The notes under the pieces were generated by a model. The model was given only the letters and a program-made list of their open reading frames with translations. It was not told the origin of the DNA and ran no database searches. DNA of 41,214 nucleotides from Bryobacterales bacterium (GTDB lineage Bacteria > Acidobacteriota > Terriglobia > Bryobacterales > Bryobacteraceae): the NCBI GenBank assembly GCA_003136575.1, contig PLEX01000217.1, forward strand, positions 1 through 41,214, given 5' to 3'. The translations under genes and the position numbers were made by a program. Positions 9,901-15,827 of the stretch are shown in pieces; positions within the stretch are counted from its first letter, which is position 1; the number at the start of each line of letters is the position of its first letter.

Positions 9901-10473
9901 AAGGCGGATTGCAACTATGACCGACGGCACGTCTTCAACGCCTCAATGGTCGCCGTCAGCGGCGGAGTCGGGACCGGCTTCCTCCGCGGCGCGACGAAGG
10001 ACTGGCAGGTTGCCCCGCTGATCAGTCTCTACACCGGCCAGCCTCTGACGGTCACGACCGGCTCCGACGTTTCGCTCACCGGCGAAGGCGACGACCGGCC
10101 GAATGTCGTGGTCGGGCAGTCTTTGAACGTTGGCGCCGGCCTGAACAATTGGTTCAACACGGCGGCATTCGCTGGTGGTTGTACCACCGCAGCATACGTC
10201 GGCAACCAGTATTGCGTGCCTCTCGGCCAGTTTGGCGATGCCGCTCGCGATATTCTGCACGGACCCGGCACGATCCAGTGGGATATGTCGGCAACGCGCC
10301 GCTTTGCGCTGACCGAGCGCTTCCGGATGGAATTCCGCTCGGACTTCTTCAACATCATGAACCACGCCAACTGGGGCAACCCGGCAACCGGTCTGACCAG
10401 TTCGACGTTCGGCCAGATCACCAGTTTCGGATCGCCGCGTTTGATTCAAATGAATTTGAAGCTGCTGTTCTGA
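6991..10473 (+). CDS. Oar-like TonB-dependent outer-membrane receptor (1160 aa)
   Basis: The start is the ATG at 6991 with AGGAGT at 6980-6985; the open frame extends further upstream but crosses the LysR promoter region. A long N-terminal leader precedes a signal-like stretch (FALVPGVLCLSGGLYAQA). Residues of about 65-160 form a carboxypeptidase-regulatory-like beta-sandwich (GTVTDPTA, HYVIANLPPGPYTLEAKAPG). Then comes a plug-like part (LPLNGRNLTQLLTLTGG, QEFSVQTNALQAQFG, VVNVVTKSGTNSFHGDLFEF). The rest is a long beta-barrel ending in a C-terminal aromatic strand (MNLKLLF). Such receptors import or bind large ligands in the outer membrane. Substrate is unknown; uxaC and the dehydrogenase opposite suggest a uronate-containing glycan (inference). 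Confidence 0.93.
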   Translation: MKSSFRPRMVRMFFELRCNPFSAPNAGSPRTRASLFTNSNQNLSRIFALVPGVLCLSGGLYAQAVAVAQAEGTVTDPTAKFIVGAQITMTDTDTRALHATASEADGHYVIANLPPGPYTLEAKAPGFKDYRQSGIILEVAHNISINVQMTVGAVTETIEVSANAAMVETKDSAIAQVMDEAKITELPLNGRNLTQLLTLTGGGTTAPAGDLTGSKNIQGSNGSGTFSVAGGQANGVNYLLDGGDNNDSFSNVNLPIPFPDAVQEFSVQTNALQAQFGLHPGGVVNVVTKSGTNSFHGDLFEFFRNYELNARPKGLTQVNGSINQPLRDSLKRNQFGGTAGGKLIKNKLFYFGGYQQTVQRSNPSDTTAHTDTALTLAGNFSIEDASTSAGGCQSKAVQLKYDNGSPIAGNIIPASLFDPSGMKLLTSYIPVSTDNCGLYLYGQLANNPDWQYIGRVDYNKSEKNQMFVRYYIYNYTAETFFNGTNALTTGPNPGNRDETNTLTLGDTYTISPTKVNSFHVTFDRRADNRGAPPNLFGPQALGMKINDNMPDNYIQVTVGNYFNVACGTCAPGYFNVNNFQLSDDYQMTWGKHQIAFGFDGRKEQFNETANQQSNGQWTFSGGSTTGYSGDNLADLEMGHLSAWNQGNALSDYLRQTVIGLYVQDSWRIASHLTANIGARWEPDMPASDKYCRGNQFNLADFIAGVHSTEYPTAPAGLLFGKDSGNTNGCAFSNKHLLATSPRIGLVWDPTGAGKQTIRAAFGLMHDSTELFYPERWTTNPPYASQINGQSNLLATAPFSNPWNGYVSPTGVPGDPFPGATIFPSSGAYVTVPPNVHDTYMLQWNLSYQKQIAKDWLATATYIGNRTNHILGANDINSPVYMAGATVANEQARRPLSLINAAQGASYSTIIQTDDGVSSSYNGLLLKAEHRLSNHVSVLLNYTWSHCISTYDFGGELAGNDYQNPNNRDNEKADCNYDRRHVFNASMVAVSGGVGTGFLRGATKDWQVAPLISLYTGQPLTVTTGSDVSLTGEGDDRPNVVVGQSLNVGAGLNNWFNTAAFAGGCTTAAYVGNQYCVPLGQFGDAARDILHGPGTIQWDMSATRRFALTERFRMEFRSDFFNIMNHANWGNPATGLTSSTFGQITSFGSPRLIQMNLKLLF

Positions 10474-10494
10474 CCGCAGGCACCTCGCTCAGTC

Positions 10495-10536
10495 AAACGG
10501 CCTCGGAATCTTCGGATCACGAGGCCGTTTTGATTT
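10495..10536 (+). terminator. Rho-independent terminator of the receptor gene
   Basis: AAACGGCCTCG (10495-10505) pairs perfectly with CGAGGCCGTTT (10520-10530) across a 14-base loop. A T-rich tail follows (TTTTGATTT overlapping the stem end). It stands 21 bases after the receptor stop codon. The T-tract is on the plus-strand side only. Confidence 0.8.
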
Positions 10537-10537
10537 C

Positions 10538-10563
10538 TGTGGGGCAGGCGGTTTCGCCTGCCA
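10538..10563. repeat. Dispersed palindromic hairpin repeat, copy 1
   Basis: A 26-base element built on GGCAGGCG / CGCCTGCC arms. Its exact reverse complement recurs at 20971-20996, after another stop codon, and a diverged relative lies at 32540-32565. The position in a 3' region and the palindromic form are like REP elements. Confidence 0.7.
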
Positions 10564-10580
10564 GGCGCACCGTTCTGATC

Positions 10581-12005
10581 CTACTCCGCGGCCTTACCCA
10601 GCCTGAACCCAAAATAGTCCCGCGCATTGCGGAACGAAATGTCGGCCACCAGCTTTCCGAGCATTTCCTTATCGTCCGGCAGCAATCCCCTCCGCACATC
10701 GTCGCCAAGCATCCGGCACAACAAACGCCGGAAATAATCGTGCCGTGGATACGAAAGAAAACTGCGCGAATCCGTCACCATGCCGACCAGTCGCGACAAC
10801 AGCCCCATCGTCGCCAGCATGCGCATCTGCGCTTCCATGCCATCCAGTTGATCGAGGAACCACCAGGCCGAGCCCCACTGCATCTTGCCCGCGACGCTGC
10901 CATCCTGATAATTGCCAATGATCGTCGCGAACACCGGATTGTCGGACGGATTCACGTTATAAAGGATGGTCTTCGCCAGCTGATCGGTGGAATCGAGGCT
11001 GTCGAGAAAACGCGCCAGCGGGCGAGCCTGATCGAAATCGCCGATCGAATCGAAGCCCGTATCGGGTCCAAGCACGCGGCGCATCCGTGAATTTGTATTC
11101 CGCAGAGCGCCAAGGTGGAACTGCTGCGCCCATCCGCGCGCGTGATCGAGCAGCGCCATGCGATAGAGAAGCGCCGAACGGAACAGCGCCGCCTCGCCGG
11201 CATCGACCGGCCTCCCGGCCCTTAGCTTGTCGAAACAAGCGGCGGCTTCCGCGTCGGTAAATGGCTCCGCCTCCATTCGGTCTAGACCATGGTCCGATGC
11301 GCGGCAACCCAATTCATGAAAAGCTGTATGGCGCGACTCAAGCGCTGCAAGAAGCCCGGACCAATTGGACACCGACACGCCCGCCGTCTTTTCCAGCTTG
11401 TCGATCCACGCATTCCACGCGGTTACGTCGGCAACCGCCAGCGCCTTATCCGGACGCCACGTGGGATAAACGCGCGTGTCGGGATGGGTCCGTTCCGCCA
11501 GTTTCCGGTGAGCTTCGAGCGGGTCGGCCGGATCGTCGGTCGTGCAGACCACGGCAACGCGGAATTTCCGAAGAATCGATTGCGTCGTCAGATCGCCTTC
11601 GCGCAACTGCGCGTTGCATTCGTCGAAAATTTCCTTCGCGGTCGCGCCGGAAAGCGGCTTCGACACGCCGAAGGGCCGCTTCAATTCCATCGCGGTCCAA
11701 TGATAGAGAGGATTGCACAAGGTTTCGGGAACGGTACGCGCCCAGGCCTCGAATTTTTCCCAGTCCGAAGCGTCGCCGGTGCAGTAGCGCTCGTCGACGC
11801 CGTTGGCTCGCATGGCCCGCCACTTATAGTGATCGCCTTCGAGCCAGATTTCGGTGATGGAACGGAAGCGGTGGTTCTCCGCAATCAGCTCCGGCGAAAG
11901 ATGGCAGTGATAATCGATGATCGGAAGGTCTTTCGCGACCTCGTAATAAAGGTGTCTGGCGACCTGCGTTTCGAGCAGGAAATCCTGAGAGGGGAATGGT
12001 TCCAT
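10581..12005 (-). CDS. uxaC: Glucuronate/galacturonate isomerase
   Basis: UxaC interconverts D-glucuronate with D-fructuronate and D-galacturonate with D-tagaturonate, the first step of the isomerase route of uronate breakdown. The 474-aa length from the ATG at 12005 matches the family (about 470). The N-terminus has IIDYHCHLSPELIAEN, with the HxH metal site of the amidohydrolase-like fold. Later come ETLCNPLYHWTAMELKRPFG, VVCTTDDPADPLEAH, YNVNPSDNPVFATIIGNYQD and the typical C-terminal RHDYFRRLLC. The frame runs further upstream, but that part overlaps the SDR gene. It is 11 bases after the SDR stop, with no clear ribosome site, so translation may be coupled. It is convergent with the receptor gene. 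Confidence 0.95.
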   Translation of the reverse strand: MEPFPSQDFLLETQVARHLYYEVAKDLPIIDYHCHLSPELIAENHRFRSITEIWLEGDHYKWRAMRANGVDERYCTGDASDWEKFEAWARTVPETLCNPLYHWTAMELKRPFGVSKPLSGATAKEIFDECNAQLREGDLTTQSILRKFRVAVVCTTDDPADPLEAHRKLAERTHPDTRVYPTWRPDKALAVADVTAWNAWIDKLEKTAGVSVSNWSGLLAALESRHTAFHELGCRASDHGLDRMEAEPFTDAEAAACFDKLRAGRPVDAGEAALFRSALLYRMALLDHARGWAQQFHLGALRNTNSRMRRVLGPDTGFDSIGDFDQARPLARFLDSLDSTDQLAKTILYNVNPSDNPVFATIIGNYQDGSVAGKMQWGSAWWFLDQLDGMEAQMRMLATMGLLSRLVGMVTDSRSFLSYPRHDYFRRLLCRMLGDDVRRGLLPDDKEMLGKLVADISFRNARDYFGFRLGKAAE

Positions 12006-12016
12006 GGAATTGTGTT

Positions 12017-12790
12017 TTATTGGTTTACACCGCTGGCGAGGAAGCCGCCGTCTACAACCAGAATCTCTCCGTTCACGAAGCTCGCCGCATCCGAAGAAAG
12101 AAATACCGCTGCGCCAACCAGCTCTTCGACGTTGCCGAACCGCTTCAGCGGCGTGCGCATTTTGAGTTCGCGCCCGCGCTCCGTGCCGTCGAGCAACTGT
12201 TGATTCAGCGGCGTGCGAAACACGCCGGGCGCAATGGCGTTCACGTTGACGCCGCGCGAACCCCATTCGATGGCCAGCGCGCGGGTCAACCCGGCGACAC
12301 CCGCTTTGCTTGCCGCGTAGGCCGCCACCTCAAACAAAGCAACGAACGAATTGAGCGAAGCCAGATTCACGATGCGGCCCCAACCCTGCGCCAGCATGGG
12401 AGGCGCGAAGACCTGGCAGGCGCGAAGCGTGCCGGTAAGATTGGTGTCGATGATCGCCGACCATTCCTCTTCCGGCATATCCAGGATGGGCGTCCGCTTG
12501 ATCCGGCCGGCGGAATTGATCAGGATGTCGATGCGCCCGAACTTGTCCAGAATCTTATCGCGGGCGGCGATCAAAGACGGCCGGTCGGCTACGTCGGCCG
12601 CGAGGCGAATCGTCTGCCGCCCGTGCTTCTCGATTTCGGCTGCGACGGGTTCGGCGGCGTCCGGACGACGGGAGCAGGGCACCACATCGGCACCGGCCTC
12701 GGCGAGCCCGATCGACATGGTTTTGCCGATGCCGGAAGTGCCTCCGATTACGACCGCTACCTTGCCGGTAAGGTCAAGTGATTTCAACAT
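12017..12790 (-). CDS. SDR-family oxidoreductase, probable sugar-acid (KduD/fructuronate-type) dehydrogenase
   Basis: 257 aa with a complete classical short-chain dehydrogenase signature. GGTSGIG is the NAD(P)-binding glycine motif (about 16-22), then LINSAG, catalytic Ser in NLASLNS, YAASK (catalytic Tyr and Lys), and the closing VDGGFLASG. The overall pattern is like 2-deoxy-D-gluconate 3-dehydrogenase and gluconate 5-dehydrogenase. Because it sits directly upstream of uxaC, a likely job is reduction of fructuronate or tagaturonate, or a later keto-sugar-acid step. This is inference, since SDR substrates cannot be read from sequence alone. AAGGA about 10 bases before the ATG fits as ribosome site. 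Confidence 0.88.
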   Translation of the reverse strand: MLKSLDLTGKVAVVIGGTSGIGKTMSIGLAEAGADVVPCSRRPDAAEPVAAEIEKHGRQTIRLAADVADRPSLIAARDKILDKFGRIDILINSAGRIKRTPILDMPEEEWSAIIDTNLTGTLRACQVFAPPMLAQGWGRIVNLASLNSFVALFEVAAYAASKAGVAGLTRALAIEWGSRGVNVNAIAPGVFRTPLNQQLLDGTERGRELKMRTPLKRFGNVEELVGAAVFLSSDAASFVNGEILVVDGGFLASGVNQ

Positions 12791-12816
12791 GTTGGCGAGT
12801 CCTTGAGGAAATGAAT

Positions 12817-12837
12817 GTGGATACTTCCATTATCCAC
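12817..12837. promoter_or_regulatory. Operator-like inverted repeat upstream of the SDR-uxaC operon
   Basis: GTGGATA (12817-12823) and TATCCAC (12831-12837) form a perfect 7-bp inverted repeat with a 7-base spacer. It is about 27 bases upstream of the SDR start and overlaps a minus-strand -10-like GATAAT (12828-12833). A repressor site covering the promoter would look like this. The cognate regulator is not identified; the site differs from the LysR-type site at 6888. Confidence 0.5.
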
Positions 12838-13209
12838 CAAACAGGCCGTTCACGCCTCAAAAATCGAGCATTTTGGGGGATCAAATCGCGTGTGTCGCCC
12901 TCCCGGGTGGGCACGGTTCGAGCGCGGCGATTCCGCGTCGGGAGCATCTTCTGCTATGCACCCGATTTGACCGAGCCATTGGCTTGGCCGCGCGGCACCG
13001 AACGCCGCTGGCGTGGGCGGCGCGCAATCCTGGATGGTGACTTATGGCGACGCAGCGCGGAGTTAACGGGCGAGGCTGACAGTTGCTAAAATCAGTGTGC
13101 CATCGGGAATCAGCCGGTTACCGGTTTGCGAAGCTCTTTCAGCTGGCGTCCGCCCTTTTCGCAATAATTTCGACAACAAGCTCGGTTCCGATCGGGAAGA
13201 AAGGTAAAT
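12838..13209. other. Non-coding gap between divergent genes
   Basis: Together with the operator this is a 419-base gap between the SDR gene and the secreted protein at 13210. Short open frames here have no recognisable protein character. It should hold the upstream promoter elements of both genes. I see no RNA gene or strong hairpin. Confidence 0.5.
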
Positions 13210-13680
13210 ATGAAAAAGGTTTGGACGATTACATTTGCAATGATCGCAATGGCGGTCGTTGCGTGCGGAGCCGACAACACGCTTGGCGTCTGGAGGTACA
13301 ATGCCAGCGAATCGAAACTGCCCGCGGGGATGTCGCCGATCAGGAACCTGGTCTTGACACGGGAGGGCATCGACGCAGGGGCGAAGATCTCGGCCAAAGA
13401 GGATCGGGCCGACGGGTCAAAACTCGATACGACAACGACGGTCAGGTACGACGGTAAGAAGGTTGCTGTGACCGGCACTGGTCTGCGGTGGAACACTACC
13501 GCCATCACGCAGGCAGATGCCAACACACTTGTCGAGGAGCGATGGATGACGGGGACGACTTACCACAGCATCGTCCACACGGTCGTTTCGGCCGACGGCA
13601 AGAAGACGACTTCGACCGCTTCAGGAACCGGCGCCGATGGAAAGGCGTTTACCGCGATAATCGTCTTCGACAAACAGTAG
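13210..13680 (+). CDS. Small secreted protein of unknown function (156 aa)
   Basis: MKKVWTITFAMIAMAVVACG is a signal peptide with a possible lipobox (AVVAC). The mature start, NTLGVWRYNASESKLP, follows the pattern GxWxxNxxxSK seen in many small secreted proteins of Acidobacteria. The remainder is Thr/Ala-rich and beta-like, with repeated short strands (KVAVTGTGLRWN, YHSIVHTVVSADGKK). GAAAGG about 6 bases before the ATG is a suitable ribosome site. Role unknown. Confidence 0.8.
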   Translation: MKKVWTITFAMIAMAVVACGADNTLGVWRYNASESKLPAGMSPIRNLVLTREGIDAGAKISAKEDRADGSKLDTTTTVRYDGKKVAVTGTGLRWNTTAITQADANTLVEERWMTGTTYHSIVHTVVSADGKKTTSTASGTGADGKAFTAIIVFDKQ

Positions 13681-13739
13681 GTGCTCAGGCTGCTGCGACA
13701 GAAGACCATAACGGGCAGCTGTAGACAGGCGAGCGAGAA

Positions 13740-13755
13740 GCGGTAAAAAAACCGC
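13740..13755. terminator. Weak hairpin between convergent genes
   Basis: GCGGT and ACCGC flank an A6 loop between the stops of the small secreted protein and the carboxylesterase. The stem is only 5 bp and there is no T-run, so a terminator role is tentative. Confidence 0.25.
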
Positions 13756-13759
13756 GGCC

Positions 13760-15307
13760 CTAGCGCGTCAAAAACCTCTCCCAGAACGCCAACTTCTCAG
13801 CGCTTCCGGCAGCCGGAAGCGCGCCGGGTTTGTCGCCGATCTCCATCGTCTCCGGCTTCTCGCCGACAGCCGCCCACACCGGCAGGCCTTTGCCGTTCGG
13901 ATCGCCGTTGGCTGCAAAATTCGCCCAGTACGAAGACACCTGGTCGGCAATCTTCCTGTCCGCATCCGTGAACGGCCTCTCCGACATATAGAGCGTATTC
14001 AGGACATACGGGACTTCGGAAGTGTGAAACGCGCCATACTGAGCGGCGTCCGGGCCTGGCATCGTGTGGTCCCAGAAATACGTAAATGCCCTGGTTTTCG
14101 CGGTCTTCGCGCGGCCGCGCGCCCACAAATATGTCCCCACCCGCTGCTGGTCCCATGCGCTTTCGTTCTGCGAAATCCGGGCCTGTTCGTCAGTTGCGGC
14201 CGGATACAGCTTCAGGAACTCATCCGCGCTATCTCCGTAACGCTGCTTCGCCTGCGCCTGAAATGCCGCCGAGGTAATCGTCGGGTTCGGTGAAAGGCCG
14301 ATGTCGTGTTTGTTCCATCCCGTGAGCGTTGGAACGTCGTTCTGTTTGCCCTGCGCCAGCGTTTCGGCAACCGTCATCGGCAGAAACGATCCGTCGATAA
14401 TGAGGCCGCCGCGTCCGCCCCTCCCGCCGCCCTGGATGGGTTCCATGAGTCTCTCCCAACTCATCGCGCGCAGTTCCGCAATCGACTTCGCGCCCTTCGC
14501 GGTCGCAAACGCCACGCCATTCTGCTCCGCCTGGGCGAGCTTCGTGCCGCCCGCGCCCAATCCGCCGGCCAGCGTCGTTCCGCTTTCCGCGATCGCGCGC
14601 GCGAAAAGGCCTTTCGCAAGCGGCGACGCGATCAGCGCATTCACCGAACTCGCGCCCGCCGATTGCCCCGCAATGGTCACCCGCGCCGGATCGCCGCCGA
14701 ACTTCGCGATGTTGTCGCGCACCCACTGAAGCGCGGCAACCTGATCCAGCAATCCGTAATTGCCGGACGTCTGCGTGGCCGATTCCTTCGTCAGCTCCGG
14801 GTGGGTGAAGAAGCCCAGCACGCCGACCCGGTAATTGATCGTTACAACGACGAGTCCTTTCTTCGCCAGGCCCTCGCCATCGTAGACGGGCACCGCCGCC
14901 GAGCCTTCGTTGAACCCACCGCCGTAGATATAGAAATACACGGGACGTTTTTCGCTCGCGTTTTTCGCGGCAGTCCAGACGTTCAGAAACAGGCAGTCTT
15001 CACTCACGTCGTTGTGGGCCATGAACTCGTAAGTCCACGGCTTCCTCTCGGTGACAATCGACTGCATGCAACTCGCGCCGAATTTATCCGCGGCCTTCAC
15101 GCCGGACCACGGCACTACGGGTTGCGGCGCGCGCCATCTGCGATCGCCGACCGGCGGCGCGGCAAAGGGAATACCCTTGAAAACGGTGATAGTGGTGTCG
15201 CGACCCGACGCGCCAGAGATCTGTCCGCCGGTCACTTTAACCGGTTGCGGAATCGCGGCGAATGTCACAGCGCACGCGATCGGAAATAGCGAGATGAGTT
15301 TGGTCAT
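13760..15307 (-). CDS. Type-B carboxylesterase/lipase family protein, secreted
   Basis: 515 aa from the ATG at 15307, which has a GAGGTGG ribosome site; a GTG at 15316 is possible but worse placed. A signal peptide (LISLFPIACAVTFAAIPQ) precedes an alpha/beta-hydrolase of the carboxylesterase type B family. Key stretches are FKGIPFAAPPVGDRRWRAP, EDCLFLNVWTA, PVYFYIYGGGFNEG (oxyanion hole), and VTIAGQSAGASS with the GxSxG nucleophile Ser. Later come AFHTSEVPYVLNT with the probable catalytic His, and a C-terminal WANFAANGDPNG. A local glycine/arginine run (GGGRGGRGG) sits mid-protein. It probably hydrolyses esters outside the cytoplasm; substrate unknown. Confidence 0.93.
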   Translation of the reverse strand: MTKLISLFPIACAVTFAAIPQPVKVTGGQISGASGRDTTITVFKGIPFAAPPVGDRRWRAPQPVVPWSGVKAADKFGASCMQSIVTERKPWTYEFMAHNDVSEDCLFLNVWTAAKNASEKRPVYFYIYGGGFNEGSAAVPVYDGEGLAKKGLVVVTINYRVGVLGFFTHPELTKESATQTSGNYGLLDQVAALQWVRDNIAKFGGDPARVTIAGQSAGASSVNALIASPLAKGLFARAIAESGTTLAGGLGAGGTKLAQAEQNGVAFATAKGAKSIAELRAMSWERLMEPIQGGGRGGRGGLIIDGSFLPMTVAETLAQGKQNDVPTLTGWNKHDIGLSPNPTITSAAFQAQAKQRYGDSADEFLKLYPAATDEQARISQNESAWDQQRVGTYLWARGRAKTAKTRAFTYFWDHTMPGPDAAQYGAFHTSEVPYVLNTLYMSERPFTDADRKIADQVSSYWANFAANGDPNGKGLPVWAAVGEKPETMEIGDKPGALPAAGSAEKLAFWERFLTR

Positions 15308-15439
15308 GGGAACCACCTCAATTTATCACTCCCGCGATATCCGCAACATCCCTTCGCGAATTTGAAGGCCAGGCCCACCGCTCGGCGCGTTCGGCGCGCC
15401 AGCAACGCTCCACAGCAATTCTGCTACTATCGCAGTGTT

Positions 15440-15454
15440 CGGGCGTTTCGCCCG
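15440..15454. promoter_or_regulatory. Hairpin in the leader of the small membrane protein gene
   Basis: CGGGCG-TTT-CGCCCG is a perfect 6-bp stem with a 3-base loop, 16 bases before the GTG start at 15471. It may affect translation; it could equally be a remnant of a dispersed hairpin. Confidence 0.35.
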
Positions 15455-15470
15455 TACGTGAGGTTTAACC

Positions 15471-15746
15471 GTGCCCTGTTTCCTTTTACTTGCCGTACTG
15501 CTGTTTCCTCGTGTAGTACTCGTGTTGATGTGGTTCTTCTCGGCCTACCTGCAGCGCGCATTCCACGGGGGTTTGGCGCTGCCGGTGCTGGGCTTCTTTT
15601 TCCTGCCGCTCACCACGCTCGTATACGCGTGGGAGATTAACAATCACATGCCGACTGCGGGGAACAATCTCATATGGCTGCTGATCGCGGTCATTTTCGA
15701 TCTGGGTGGTCTGGGCGGCGGGGCACACCGCCAATCGCGACGCTGA
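15471..15746 (+). CDS. Small membrane protein of unknown function (91 aa)
   Basis: A GTG start at 15471 is preceded by GTGAGG. The protein has about three hydrophobic segments: LLLAVLLFPRVVLVLMWFF, LALPVLGFFFLPLTTLVYAW and LIWLLIAVIFDLGGLGGG, ending in a basic tail (HRQSRR). I recall similar short proteins (FPRVxLVLxWFF, then FLPLTTLxYAW) annotated as hypothetical in many Gram-negative genomes. No function is known to me. It stands alone between convergent neighbours. Confidence 0.75.
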   Translation: MPCFLLLAVLLFPRVVLVLMWFFSAYLQRAFHGGLALPVLGFFFLPLTTLVYAWEINNHMPTAGNNLIWLLIAVIFDLGGLGGGAHRQSRR

Positions 15747-15771
15747 AACGGCGCGAAGCCCAAAATGCAAA

Positions 15772-15805
15772 CGGCGAGGCTTCCCCAAACGGGTTAGCCT
15801 CGCCG
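15772..15805 (-). terminator. Terminator hairpin after the second receptor gene
   Basis: CGGCGAGGCT (15772-15781) pairs perfectly with AGCCTCGCCG (15796-15805). On the minus strand the stem is followed by TTTGCATTTT. It lies 22 bases past the receptor stop and may also serve the small plus-strand gene. Confidence 0.65.
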
Positions 15806-15827
15806 CGCAATCGACAAATGCTTTCGG

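Noticed and set aside
12778-13089. A 103-codon plus-strand frame in the gap upstream of the small secreted protein
   Set aside because: Arg/Trp-rich, no ribosome site, overlaps the SDR promoter and operator.
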